Source: Bos javanicus (taxonomy: Eukaryota; Chordata; Mammalia; Artiodactyla; Bovidae). Taken from it: DNA of 64,000 nt. The position numbers were made by a program, and so were the translations under genes. Each line of letters opens with the position of its first letter. Position 1 is the first letter of the stretch. The DNA is taken from positions 61,175,378-61,239,377 of the forward strand of contig NC_083878.1 of assembly GCF_032452875.1 (NCBI RefSeq). The letters are read 5' to 3'. Positions 1-11,085 of the stretch are shown one piece after another. The notes beneath the pieces were generated by a model. That model did no database searches. It had not been told where the DNA came from and saw nothing but the letters and a program-made list of their open reading frames with translations.

Positions 1-820
1 TGAAGTTTTAGAAAACAGTAAAACAGATGTTGAATCTTTATTTTTTTAAATGTGATATCTTAAATAGCATCATCTTTTCAAAACTTTTGCAAAAGCTTGA
101 ATTTTTTCCTTGAAATTATTTTTACCAAGCTTTCAACAAAACAGTAGTAAAAATTTTCCACCTTTTTCATTATTTGTTTAAAATTAATTTTTTCCTTGAA
201 AAATAGTAGGTGGTCAAAGTTTATTTAGAAGAAACCAATATAAAAAAGTCTGTCTCTCTACTTTGTTCGTCTTTTCCTCAGGGAACTTAATATTAGATTT
301 TCTGTGTATAGGTCCGGAAATGCCCATGTCACCTCTTAAATACACAATAAAAGCGTAATAATAATATTTTGTACTTTGAATTTTTTCATTTAACCCTATA
401 CATTGTAGTTTTTAAGTATATAAGAAACAAACTGTTAAATTTTTACTATGTCATTATTTTTCTCCAAATAGAACTTATAATTTTCATTGTTAGAGTTTTT
501 AAATATAAAGTTTTAATCACAAATGAATCGTGACTTATTCAAAGTTGTGATGTAGTTGAGCACTTTAAATCCCATAGTATGTACCATCTACAAAGTACTT
601 TCATATATTTTATCTTACTTGATTCTCTCAGAATAAACCCTGTGAATAAAACCTAAGGATTGTGCGTTTTGTTATGGATTTAATGACGTTCAGGTTTTTC
701 TTTTTCTTGAACACCTCTTTTCGTGACCTCTGATTTTTTTCTCATTTCTGAAAACAGGCAGAAGCAAATCTTTTCTTTTGTCTTTTGAGTTCTGCCCCCT
801 CCCTCGTCCCCCTCTCCAGA
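1..820. other. Intronic sequence, nothing recognised
   Basis: AT-rich, with no open frame of note and no repeat family that I recognise. A T/C-rich run leads into the microsatellite block at its right end. Confidence 0.5.
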
Positions 821-821
821 A

Positions 822-829
822 TCACTCAG

Positions 830-867
<38 letters not shown>

Positions 868-943
868 ACACACACCCACACACCCACACACACACGCACG
901 TTTTAGACCTAATGAATAGAGGTACACTTTCCTATTCACTCAG

Positions 944-1007
<64 letters not shown>

Positions 1008-1038
1008 TAAACCTAATGAACAGGGGTACACTTTCCTA
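822..1038. repeat. Tandem duplication containing (TC)n(CA)n microsatellites
   Basis: Two copies of one unit, 822-935 and 936-1038. Each has TCACTCAG, then (TC)n, then (CA)n, then a 34-bp unique tail starting TTTTA-A/G-ACCTAATGAA. The tails differ at three positions. The first copy has an interrupted CA tract; the second is purer. Confidence 0.9.
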
Positions 1039-1063
1039 GTTTTATCTTGCCTAGCTCCTTTTG

Positions 1064-1433
1064 GGAGAAGGAGATGGCACCCCACTCCAGTACTCTTGCC
1101 TGGAAAATCCCATGGGCGGAGGAGCCTGGTAGGCTGCAGTCCATGGGGTCGCTGAGGGTCGGACACGACTGAGAGACTTCACTTTCACTTTTCACTTTCA
1201 TGCATTGGAGAAGGAAATGGCAACCCACTCCAGTGTTCTTGCCTGGAGAATCCCAGGGACGGGGGAGCCTGGTGGGATGCCGTCCATGGGGTCGCACAGA
1301 GTCGGACACGACTGAAGTGACTTAGCAGCAGCAGCAGCAGCAGTATACCCAGGAACGGGGGAGCCTGGTGGGCTGCTGTCTTTGGGGTCGCACAGAGTCG
1401 GACACTACTGAAGCGACTTAGCAGCAGCAGTAT
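1064..1433 (+). mobile_element. BOV-A2 SINE with an extra 3' repeat
   Basis: Dimer of Bov-A monomers (1064-1200 and 1204-1343), recognised from GGAGAAGG, CTTGCCTGGA, CCATGGGGTCGC and GTCGGACACGACTGA, with an (AGC)n tail. A third, partial copy of the 3' ~90 bp (1349-1433) follows with its own (AGC) tail. TATAC occurs after both tails. Confidence 0.9.
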
Positions 1434-2279
1434 ACTAGGTACCATACCAGACATATGCCAGCCCTACAGACACAGTTTGATTGGCAGAAAGTTCTTCCCA
1501 TAGAATGGTAATAATTGCATAAAAACCAAAAGAACTGAATTGAAATTTTTATCAGTTGTTAACCAGAAATAAATCTTGCTAGATAATGTTCTCCAAGTAA
1601 AAGTCTAAGACTTTGGTTTTAGACATACTACCTTTTAGGGTACTTGCCTATGCTGATATGTTTATTCACATGAAAAATATGCTAGCCAAGTCTGCTGCTG
1701 TAATATGTGAAGGGCCAACCAAGTTCTTTTTACTTAACTTCAGCACAACTCCTTTTGCTTAACAGGGCAAGCCTCTTGTCTTTTATAGTGGATGAAGAGT
1801 TCATATACACATGAACTCTTTTCATCCTATATCTACCTCAAAAAAAACAAAACCCTGCAAATGAATACAGTAATAGAACTGATGATAGGATTTTAAACTC
1901 TTTTAGATATGTCTTAATATCTTGTAGCAAGTTTAAACTTTCTGGGCCCAAGTTTCCTTCCTCATCTGAAAACAGTGGTAATTGCACAGTCTTAACTATT
2001 TAACAAGATGTCAATGAAGATCAAATAATTATTTCAAAATAGATCACTAAACAAATGAGAAGCATGATTAGTAACTTTATAAGTGCTTTTAGAGCAATTA
2101 GTGTGAAAACATAGGTCATTGTGTTTTATAAAGGGTGTTGGAATATATGGAAATAGGGAAGGAGATGTAAGTGGAATGAAGTGTAATTTTTGTTTCATAG
2201 AAAAATATTTATCTGTGAAAATTTCTTCTGTCTCTATAAGCTGCCAGGTCCAGCCAATGGTCTGCTTCCTCAGAGGCTT
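1434..2279. other. Intronic sequence, nothing recognised
   Basis: AT-rich sequence without a supported gene. An open frame on the minus strand near 2034-2357 overlaps a MIR and has no protein-like features. Confidence 0.5.
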
Positions 2280-2495
2280 TTTAGTATAATGGTTGGGATG
2301 GTTCAGAGTGCAGGCCTTGGACATTCCTAGCTGTATAGTCCTTGGAAAGTTGATCAACCTCTCTGTACCTCATTTTACTTATCTGTAAAATGAAAATAAT
2401 AACATTCCTATTTCATAGGAATATTGTGTATTAACACATCTGCTTAGACTAGTACTCAACACTTGGTAAGTTTTTATTGTAGTGAGTTTTGTTAC
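2280..2495 (+). repeat. MIR SINE
   Basis: Matches the remembered MIR core: tagtcctTGG then CAACCTCTCTGTACCTCA, ATCTGTAAAATG and AATAATAACA. Old and diverged. Confidence 0.8.
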
Positions 2496-4663
2496 TGATC
2501 TGACAAGCAGCAGCTAGAATTATAGAAATCCATAGTGTAAGAAATGTGTAAACATTATCATTGCAGGAAAAAATCCGAGTGATATGTTGTCATATGGTCT
2601 CTCTCATTTATAGTCTTCCAAGCTTTCATATTACGTACTTAAGAACTCTACATGTGATTGGGATTGGGGAGGTTATACAATTCTTATAGAGAGCTGTGTA
2701 GTAGATCCATGTATACAAATAGTGTTATCCGTTATTGTTTTCTGAAGAACTTCTCTATAACCAGATAAATTATTTATTTAAAACAGTGATAATTTAAGGT
2801 GTTGAATATTGAATTTTAATAATATTTCTGATTTATAGCTGAAAATATTAATTGCTCTTTATATTACCTCTTTTTTGGGGGTGCTATATTCCAGAGAATT
2901 GTAGCTTAACTGTATGTGATTGTTCACTTTTAAATTTTAATGGTTAATTATGGCTTTTTAACTTCAGAAAGTTTAAGATATTTTTATCACCCCGGAGCTG
3001 AAAAGTACTTTCGGAAATCACCTACCTACCTTCCTGCTCTTAGGCAAAGTTGTATCTAAAAACATCACAGAAAGCTATGGTAATTATCTACATGACTTTT
3101 TTTTTTTTAATCTAAAGAAAGAATATCCTACAACTTTCCCTGAAGCATGCTCAACACTCAAAAATATTTAGCTAAGTATTTAATTACACTGGAAGCTATG
3201 AAGTTGGGGCATCAATATGAGGACTAGATATAGAGTGAAGAGTTAGTCTCATTTTTCATATCTTTTTAGTTACCTGTAGGCAGAAAATAACTTTTTAAAG
3301 ACACTTAATCCACTTGGTTCAAAAGCAAGTAATTGTAAAAACCGTATTCCATTGATGCTAGAACCTGGAAGTACAAGGAAAGAAGCATGTATTCTAACGA
3401 TGGTATTTTATCCATACTCTTCTGGTAGGTTTGGAGTTGGCCATATGAGCTGCTAAAATAACTATCCAAAGGAGATGAAAGAATTCTATATGACCACCAA
3501 AGGAAACTTCTATATTTCCTTTAGAAATTCAGGCATAGATTCACCACTTTTAAAGTCCTCATGTGGTAGAATGCAAAGGTACTAGTTTATCACATAAGGG
3601 AGAGAAAACATGCTATCTCTAACTTAGAAAAACTGTTCAATAGTTTTTAACGCTAGTCATGTGCATTCCATAATTGGTTCTTTCATCTTTTCTCCACTTT
3701 GCACAAACTGAATGTTCCTTGTCCTTTTTGTAGTGATGGCAGTGATGATGCTTGAATTTTAAAGCTATATGAATGACGCTTTACCCTAGATTGTCCTCAT
3801 GTTCTGGTCTCCCTTAAATATCTCATTTACCTCATATTTTTTTAAATGGTGTAGTATGTCTCTGGTGGTAAATAACCCAACTTTCCTTTCTTTCTTTAAT
3901 GTTATTTGTAACACTATATCAATATTTACCCTTTAAAGAATGTCAGTATCAGAAAGTTTTTTTTTATGGTGTGAGGATGGTGATTTTTAGCTTCGTGCTA
4001 TACAAACATCAAGGACAGTTTCCTAAGATTTTTCTGGTTAAGAAATTTTAAAGATCATTGGATTGTGTTTTATATTTAACAGTTGTCCAAAGCTGCTATA
4101 AATCGTTATCACTAGGAAAAGAATCTAGATGTAGTTGTTGTGAAATGACCTAACCCAAGTTGATCATGTATAAATCTTAGGGGTTTTCTCTTTTGTTTGT
4201 TATTGGAGATAGCGGTGGCCGCTGAAAGTTTGAAGGTGTTTTTTTTTACAATCTTACTATCAGATTATAAAGAAATGAGAACATTCTCCCAAAACCAGAT
4301 TTTTAAAACATTCATTCATGAACACAAAACAATTGATAGCAACCTGTTCTGTAAGGCCCAGGAAGGAAGCTTTGAGCTCTCTTCGTTTCAGGTTTCCATC
4401 CATCACTTTGGATGAAGGGTTCAGTAAAACTAAATGACCAGCATTCACAAAGGAAAAGTCATTTACCCTTCTGGTCAGCACCAGGCACCCAGAAATGCTC
4501 CCAAACCCGTGGCTAGATACAAGACTGGAGTCAACTCCGGGCACCATCTCTAAAAGTAAAAGCTATATGTCTTGCTGGATTTTTGTACTCTGTTTTATAG
4601 TGGTGAATATATTTCATCTAATTCATGGTTCTAAGGTATTTTAGTAATGAAACTCACTTTTTA
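2496..4663. other. Intronic sequence with one unclassified open frame
   Basis: No repeat family recognised over most of it. Near 4260-4547 (minus strand) there is a 95-codon open frame of unusually protein-like composition, but without a start context, splice signal or homolog that I recognise. Confidence 0.45.
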
Positions 4664-5037
4664 AAAAAATTTAATTTGTTTATTGGCTGTGCTGGGTCTT
4701 CGTTGCTGCCTGCTTTTTCTTTAGTTGTGGTGCACGGGCTTCTCATTGCGTGGCTTCTCTTGTTGCTGAGCACGGGCTCCAGGGCATGCCAGTTTCAGTA
4801 GTTGTGATGGGAGGGCTCAGTAGTTGCAGTTCCTGGGCTCTAGAGTGCAGGATCAGCAGTTGTGGCACACGGGCTTAGCTTTGGGGGCACATGGGATCAG
4901 TAGTTGTGGCTCATAGGCTTACTTTTCCCCGGCATGTGGGATTTTACCGGACTAGGGATTGAACCGTGTTGCCTGCACTGGCGGATGGATTCCTTACCGG
5001 CGGATGGATTCTTTACCGCTAAATCACCCAGGAAGCC
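4664..5037 (-). mobile_element. CHR-2-type tRNA-Glu SINE
   Basis: On the minus strand the element reads from a diverged GGCTTCCTGGGTGA head at 5037 to an A-rich tail at 4664. The body has the GTTGTGG / GGGCTC / AGTAGTTG periodic segments typical of cetartiodactyl CHR SINEs. A 19-bp piece of the head (GGCGGATGGATTC-C/T-TTACC) is duplicated in tandem at 4980-5019. Confidence 0.85.
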
Positions 5038-5307
5038 TTGAAACCCATTTTTAGCATTCATGTTGTTAGCCAACAGCCTATTCATTTTACTTATAAACCC
5101 CGTTTTTTATATTCACTGTGGTGTTAGCGATATCTCAAGTGTTGATCACATTATGAATGAAGTGCTTACAATTTCCGTATCTATGTGATAATTGCTCCCT
5201 CCACCAGATTGTCAGCTAGGACAGTTGATTTGTCCATGAGGTTGAAGTTTAAATAGATGACACATTCATATGTATCACACCATTTAAAAAGTATTTTTTG
5301 AAAATAC
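5038..5307. other. Intronic sequence, nothing recognised
   Basis: AT-rich sequence, no feature recognised. Confidence 0.5.
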
Positions 5308-5406
5308 AATTGACCCTTGAAAAACTTGGGGGTTAATTTGCTTATAACTTATGGTTGGCACTTGTTTATCTCCAGTTCCTCTGAATCTAAGGATTCAACC
5401 AGTAGT
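5308..5406. repeat. Probable fragment of an old DNA transposon (Tigger-like)
   Basis: CAATTGACCCTTGAAAAACT followed by GGGGGTTAAT resembles the terminal region of a common mammalian cut-and-paste element with the end CAATTGACCCTTGAACAAC. The family assignment is from memory and tentative. Confidence 0.5.
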
Positions 5407-5419
5407 AGTACTGTCCATG

Positions 5420-5543
5420 CATTGGAGAAGGAAATGGCAACCCACTCCAGTGTTCTTGCCTGGAGAATCCCAGGGACGGGGGAGCCTGGTGGGCTGCTGT
5501 CTGTGGGGTCATGCAGAGTCGGACACGACTGAAGCGACTTAGC
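5420..5543 (+). mobile_element. BOV-A2 SINE monomer with 13-bp target duplication
   Basis: Single Bov-A2 monomer (GGAGAAGGAAATGGCAACCC to GACTGAAGCGACTTAGC). It is flanked by perfect copies of AGTACTGTCCATG at 5407-5419 and 5544-5556, so the insertion boundaries are exact. It lies directly next to the BovB 3' end. Confidence 0.93.
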
Positions 5544-5561
5544 AGTACTGTCCATGTAGTA

Positions 5562-6377
5562 CTGTTAGTTAGTTAGTTAGTTCAGTCACTCAGTCGTGTC
5601 CAACTCTTTGCGACCCCATGAATCGCAGCACGCCGGGCCTCCCTGTCCATCACCAGCTCGTGGAGTTCACTCAGACTCAATGTACATCGAGTCGGTGATG
5701 CCATCCAGCCATCTCATCCTCTGTCATCCCCTTCTCCTCCTGCCCCCAATCCCTCCCAGCATCAGAGTCTTCCAGTGAGTCAACTCTTCGCATGAGGTGG
5801 CCAGAGTACTGGAGTTTCAGCTTTAGCATCATTCCTTCCAAAGAACACCCAGGACTGATCTTCTTTAGAATGGACTGGTTGGACCTCCTTGCAGTCCAAG
5901 GGACTCTCAAGAGTCTTCTCCAACACCACAGTTCAAAAGCATCAATTCTTTGGCTCAGCTTTCGTCACAGTCCAGCTCTCACATCCATACATGACCACTG
6001 GAAAAACCATAGCCTTGACTAGACGGACCTTTGTTGGCAAAGTAATGTCTCTGCTTTTGAATATGCTGTCTAGGTTGGTCATAACTTTCCTTCCAAGGAG
6101 TAAGCGTCTTTTCATTTCATGGCTGGAATCACCATCTGCAGTGATTTTGGAGCCCCCCAAAATAAAGTCTGACACTGTTTCTACTGTTTCCCCATCTATT
6201 TCCCATGAAGTGATGGGACCAGATGCCATGATGTTAGTTTTCTGAATGTTGAGCTTTAAGCCAACTTTTTCACTCTCCTCTTTCACTTTCATCAAGAGGC
6301 TTTTTAGTTCCTCTTCACTTTCTTCCATAAGGGTGGTGTCATCTGCATATCCTAGGTTATTGATATTTCTCCCGGCA
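5562..6377 (-). mobile_element. 5'-truncated BovB (RTE) retrotransposon
   Basis: Minus-strand copy of the BovB 3' end. On that strand it contains the end of the reverse transcriptase region (KSLLMKVKEESEKVGLKLNI, then IMASGPITSWEIDGETVETV) and the 3' region, ending in a short (CTAA)n tail at 5562-5582. The YADD catalytic motif would lie just past the truncation point: the copy stops at about 6377, in GATATTTCTCCCGGCAA. Frameshifts and the truncation make it inactive. Confidence 0.93.
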
Positions 6378-6380
6378 AGA

Positions 6381-6635
6381 CAGGACTGAGTGACTTAATG
6401 CACAAACATAATAAATTAAAAACTAGGTCTCAAATCTCTAATGAAGAAAACAGAAAACTGCTGAAGTTTGAACCCATGTTGTTCAAAGCTAACTGTACAT
6501 TTGATCACTTTAATTGAAAATACTTGCCATCAGTTTACTTATTCACTGATGCTGTTTTCTTCATTAGATATTTGAGACCTGGCTTTTAATTTTTTTCATA
6601 CAACACATTTATTGTGTGTTAGTCACTCAGTCCTG
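6381..6635. repeat. Inverted repeat, arms 6381-6453 and 6552-6635
   Basis: The left arm, CAGGACTGAGTGACT to AATGAAGAAAACAG, matches the reverse complement of the right arm. The inner ~39 bp match at about 36 positions and the outer 15 bp match exactly; the middle is diverged. The spacer is about 98 bp. The right arm includes the 3' tip of the minus-strand Bov-tA that follows. Confidence 0.85.
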
Positions 6636-6821
6636 TCCAACCCTTTGCGATCCCATGGACTGTAGCCCACTAGGCTCCTCTGTCCATGGAATTCTCCAGA
6701 CAAAAACACTGGAGTGGGTTGCCATTCTCTTCTCCAGGGGATCTTCCCGACCCAGGGATTGAACCTGGGTCTCCTGCATTGCAGGCAGATTCTTTACCAT
6801 CTGAGCCACCAGGGAAGCCCA
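6614..6821 (-). mobile_element. Bov-tA SINE
   Basis: Complete on the minus strand: tRNA-Glu-derived head (GGGCTTCCCTGGTGGCTCAG at 6821) through the B-box-like GGTTCAATCCC, then the Bov-A body ending GACTGAGTGACTAACAC. Confidence 0.92.
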
Positions 6822-7009
6822 GTTATGTTTCCATGTTTCTTACTAAGTAATATGATTTACTTAAACTAAATTTTTTTTTATCATTTGTAGCCCTTCATAT
6901 TTAATAGAGTTTATATATTTGAAGTTGACAAGTAGATTAGTTTTATATTTAACAATTAATAAGCACCTTCTATGTGCTGGGAGTAGTAATAATCTCCAGT
7001 ATAATTCTT
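6822..7009. other. Intronic sequence, nothing recognised
   Basis: Short AT-rich stretch, no feature recognised. Confidence 0.5.
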
Positions 7010-7140
7010 ATGCTGTAGTGTGTATTAGAATCTTTTGGGAGCTTGTTAAATCTTCTCAAGTGAGATCCAGGACTCTGCATTTTAACAAATCTCCCAGGTG
7101 CAGCTGCTGAAGGTGGTCTGAGGCCATACTCTGAGGAACG
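7010..7140. repeat. Probable hAT-Charlie (MER-type) fragment
   Basis: GGGAGCTTGTTAAAT, CAGGACTCTGCATTTTAACA and the TCTGAGGAACGC end resemble non-autonomous hAT-Charlie elements. The subfamily is not fixed. Confidence 0.5.
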
Positions 7141-7317
7141 CAGCCCAAGAGATAACTCATTAACGAGACTAAACACCTTCCTTGAAGAAGCTCACAATCT
7201 GGTGGAGATAAACAAGAAAACATTCCCATTAATTGGTACCATATGGGGCCAGTTGCCAGTAATTCTGGCTGAAGAACTAGGGAGGCTTCTCAGATTATTT
7301 AATTCCTTAATTCAGTA

Positions 7318-7572
7318 GGTCTCAATGTAGTAGTTGGTGGAGTGTGGGGCATTTTTGCCCCCTAGGGAGCATTTGGGACTGTCTAGAGACGCTCTTGATT
7401 TTCATGCTTTGCCTTTGGAGAGGCGGAATGTGCTTCTAGCATCTAGTGGGTAGAGGCTAGGGATGCTGCTAAACACCCTACAGTGCATAGGAACCCTTCC
7501 CTGTCCCCCTCAAAAGAGCCCAAAGAATTATTTGGTCCAAAATGCCAGTAATTTTACAGTTGAGAAACCCTG
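7318..7572 (+). mobile_element. MER5A DNA transposon remnant
   Basis: Nearly complete MER5A-like copy: TTTTGCCCCCTAGGGAGCAT, GGGACTGTCTAGAGAC, ATCTAGTGGGTAGAGGC and GGGATGCTGCTAAACACCCT, ending GTTGAGAAACCCTG. This is a non-autonomous hAT-Charlie family. Confidence 0.88.
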
Positions 7573-7809
7573 CTTTAGCTTAATCATTCTTTCCTTTGTC
7601 TCCTCTGTTGCTCTGCTCTCCCCATACACATAAAGCTTTTAGAAATTATAAAAGTATTAAATAGAATAAATAATATTAAGTGTGAATAGATCATTAGGAA
7701 ATGTATAAAGTAAAAAATGTTCTCTCATAATAATTGTTCTGGACACTTTTTTCATGAAATTATATAAGCATATATATATTTTGAGGTTGTTAGGTTTCTG
7801 TTTTATTCT

Positions 7810-8470
7810 TAAATGGGATCATACTTTACATATTGTTTTATGACTTTTATCACTTACAATATGCAGTTTCTGCACAATTTTCCATAGTCCAGATGGAGAG
7901 TTTAACCATTCTTCTGCTAATGGATGTTAAGGTAGTTTCTAGTATACTTGATGGTGTTATAAATAGCATTGCATTGAGAATTTATGCACATATACATGAT
8001 GGATTCCCAGAAACAGAATTGTGCAAAAAGGACATTTAATTTCTTAGTTTTATTCCTAAAGGAATATCCTCGTAATAAGCTGTAGCTGTTTATTTATATT
8101 TCTACTAACAGTATTTGAAATGTTTTCCATTTGTCCCTCAACAACCCTGGATATTACTAGACATTAATTTTGTCACTCTAATGGGTGAAAATATCATCTC
8201 GTTATCACTCTAATTTGTGTTTCCCTGATAACTAGTGAAGTTTAGAATCTTGTTATATGTTTATTGGCCACTTATATTTTTCCATGAATTGCCCTATGGT
8301 CATTTCGATTGAAATGATAGTATTTTCAAACTCATTTGAAGATCTTTATGTATTCTATGCATTGTTTTTTATATATCTTGCAGGTATTTTCTCCCTACTT
8401 GTCACTTTTTTTGTCACTGCAAAAGGTGTCTTTCGCCACATAGTAAGATTTTAGTATTTATATGTTCAGT
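7810..8470. repeat. Old L1-related fragment
   Basis: AATGGGATCATACTTTACAT, CCATTCTTCTGCTAATGGAT and TTATTGGCCACTTATATTTT follow the order of a known L1M 3' region segment. Orientation was not resolved. Confidence 0.65.
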
Positions 8471-8475
8471 TATCT

Positions 8476-8725
8476 TTTGTGCAGTGCAGTGTAGTGATTA
8501 AGTGTACAAACTGCAGAGCCAGGTCACCTGTTTTCATATTTCAGCTCTTCTACTTACTAGCTCTGTAACCTTGGGCAAGTTATTTAATCTTTTTGTGCCT
8601 TGGTTTCTATCTTTAAAATGAAGTAGTTACATTATTTACCTCCGGATTGTTGTGAGGGACAAATGAGATCTTACAGTAAAGCACTTAGAAAATGCCTAAT
8701 ACAACATAAATATCTGTAAGAGGTA
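8476..8725 (+). repeat. MIR SINE (MIRb-like), nearly full length
   Basis: AGTGTAGTGATTAAGTGTAC head, TAACCTTGGGCAAGTTATTT core, and a GTAAAGCACTTAGAAAATGC tail match the MIR consensus that I remember. Confidence 0.9.
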
Positions 8726-8977
8726 ATTTCTGTTGTTATTTCTGTTAGTGTTGTGTTTTATTTTCGGAAAGTCTTCTGTGCCTCAATATTATAAAGCTAT
8801 GTCACCACACAAGAAATGATCAGCATATACCATTGGCAGAACATTATCAGAGTATGAGGGGCACTTAGGGGAGAGATGGTTGATTTTTCTTCATATAGAA
8901 TCAGAGACAATATCCCAAAGAACTTTGCCATGTAAAAGAGTTTTACCTTTATCCTGGAAGCAGAGAAAAACTTTGAC

Positions 8978-9054
8978 AAATTATAGGCAATTTATATAAA
9001 ATTATATGAAATTACAGGCAAATTATAGGCAATTTATATTAAATTATATGAAAT
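8978..9054. repeat. 42-bp tandem duplication
   Basis: AAATTATAGGCAATTTATAT recurs 42 bp downstream. The two copies differ at one or two positions and the second is incomplete. Confidence 0.85.
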
Positions 9055-10890
9055 AGTCATATGAAGATTCTCGTACTTCTCAAACCATTGTAGAAGTAGA
9101 AAGAATGGTATGGGTACTATTTGAGAGGAGGAAAAATTAGGTTCTTAACTCAGTGCAAAAGGAATTCCAAGTGGATTAGAAAGTTAAATGAAGACTATAA
9201 ATCAAAACTAAAAGGAATAAAAATGAAGATTTATTAAATCAATGGAGAAAGAAGAACTTTCTAAGATTCTGAGCAGCGGGGGAAAATCACAGAAGAAAAT
9301 GTACATAGATTTGTCTACATAAAAATAAAAACTAATATATATTTTAAAAATCATATTAAGACTCATTGTTGGCTAAGATCTACCAGCTGATGGAAATATA
9401 ATTTCTAGAGAATAAATGGCAGCCATATAATGTTTTTAAAATGTGCATGCCTTTGATTCAGTTATTCAATCAATAGAAATTTATCTTAGTGAAATAAGTA
9501 TGAATGTAAAGAATTAACTTAGAATTTTCACCTGGTTATTGCTTATAATATGAAAAATTGGAAACAATCACAGTGTCCAAAAATAGGAGATTAAATTATA
9601 ATGTCCATACAGTGGACATTTCTGGCCATTGTAAATAGCATCGTGGCAAAATATTTATTAATATGGAAGTATATTCATCATGTTTTAATGAAAAGAATAA
9701 TTTATAAAAATATGTAATACGATCCAATTTTTCTATAAATACAACTAAACTAGGAAAACAAATAACAGTATAAAAATGCTTAGTTCTGTTCCTAGGATTA
9801 TATATAATTTTCACATGCTTTTTTTTTTTACTTTTCTGTGTTTTATTTTTTACAGTGAACCTGCATTATTTGTGTACTAGGGAAAATATAAGGTTTATAA
9901 ATCATGAGATTAAAAGACAAAGCAGGAAAATATTAAATGTGTTAGCAACAAAAGTGGCAACAAATGGCTAACATGTTCAATATTTAAAGAGCTCCAGAAA
10001 TACTTTTTAAGGGTATGATTAGTTTTACAAAAGAGAAAATATAGATTGCTAATAAGCAAATATATTCAAGGTCATGAATCATCAAAGAAATGCAAATTAA
10101 ATCAGTAAGATACAAATTTTCTCTTAACATTTTAGCAAAAATTTAGAAATAAGTAATAGTGCAGTTGTGGTTGTGGTGAATGAGACTAGCAGTGTTACAC
10201 TTGGTACTTGGCTTGGTTTCTTTGCAAAGCATTCAGATTGTTATTGTTTAGTCACTAAGTCGGGTCCAGCCAACTCTTTTGCTACCCCGTGGGACTGTAG
10301 CCCACCGGCATCCTCTGTCCATGGAATTCTCCAGGCAAGAATACTAAAGTGAGTTGCCATTTCCTTCTCCAGGGGATCATTCTGACCCAAGGATTGAACC
10401 CACGACTCCTGCATTGGCAGGTGGATTCTTTACCACTGAGCCACCTGGGAAGCCCAAAGCATTCAAATACACTTTACTCAAAAATTCCATTTCTACATAT
10501 CAGTCCTATGAAACAGTCAGAAATGCCAGAAGTACTTTGGGCATAAAAATGTTTATTGCAGTATCATTTCTAAGTGACAAATATGAAGTGACATATGGTA
10601 GTAGGGTACAGTTATGTAAATTTGTGTGTAACCATAGTTCAGAATGTATGTACAACTTTTAAAATTTTGGTTTACAGATTTATAATGTTAACTTTAAGAA
10701 ACAAAAGCTTTTACAGACAGTATTATCTCAACAATTTAAAAAAAGACTAGAGAAAATATTTCAAAATATGAGCAGTGGTTTCAGATAGTTGGTAAAGTTT
10801 TCAGTGATTCTTTTTTTGTACTTCTGTGTTTATAATTTTCTGTGACAAATATTCTCATAAAATTTTTTTCTCAGGTATTAAAAAAAAGGT
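9055..10890 (+). mobile_element. L1M retrotransposon 3' portion
   Basis: Contains the typical end of L1 ORF2 and 3' region: GAATTCCAAGTGGATTAGAA, TGGAAACAATCACAGTGTCC, ATTTTTACAGTGAACCTGCAT, and later AAATGCAAATTAAATCAGTA. Several rearranged pieces appear to follow each other. It is interrupted by a Bov-tA insertion at 10236-10455. No intact ORF remains. Confidence 0.75.
10236..10455 (-). mobile_element. Bov-tA SINE with 10-bp target duplication
   Basis: Minus-strand Bov-tA (head GGGCTTCCCAGGTGGCTCAG at its right end). AAAGCATTCA flanks it at 10226-10235 and 10456-10465, in the L1M sequence. Confidence 0.92.
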
Positions 10891-10910
10891 ATAGCATTAA
10901 AAAAAGTAGT

Positions 10911-11085
10911 CCAGGAACTTCCCTGGTAGTCCAGTAGCTACGACTCCACACTCCCAATGCAGAAGTCGTAGGTTTGATCCCTGGTCAGATAACTAGATCC
11001 TGCATGCCGAAATAAAGATGAAAGATCCCCTTGCAGCAGCTGACACCTGGCATGGTCAAATAAATAAATAAATATAATTTTTAAA
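10911..11085 (+). mobile_element. tRNA-Glu-type SINE (CHR group)
   Basis: AGGAACTTCCCTGGTAGTCC head, TTTGATCCCTGGTCAG box, GATCCTGCATGCCG body and an (AAAT)n tail at 11060-11075. Subfamily assigned from memory. Confidence 0.8.

Noticed and set aside
1320..1433. Regularly spaced CAG/AGC repeats as a coding or CRISPR-like array
   Set aside because: They are the variable tails of BOV-A2 monomers; there are no spacers.
966..1454. Several minus- and plus-strand open frames of 66-98 codons
   Set aside because: They are translations of BOV-A2 and the (CA)n tract; the same peptide patterns (SCPTLSDPMDC, GLPFPSPG) recur at every Bov-tA/BOV-A2 copy in the window.
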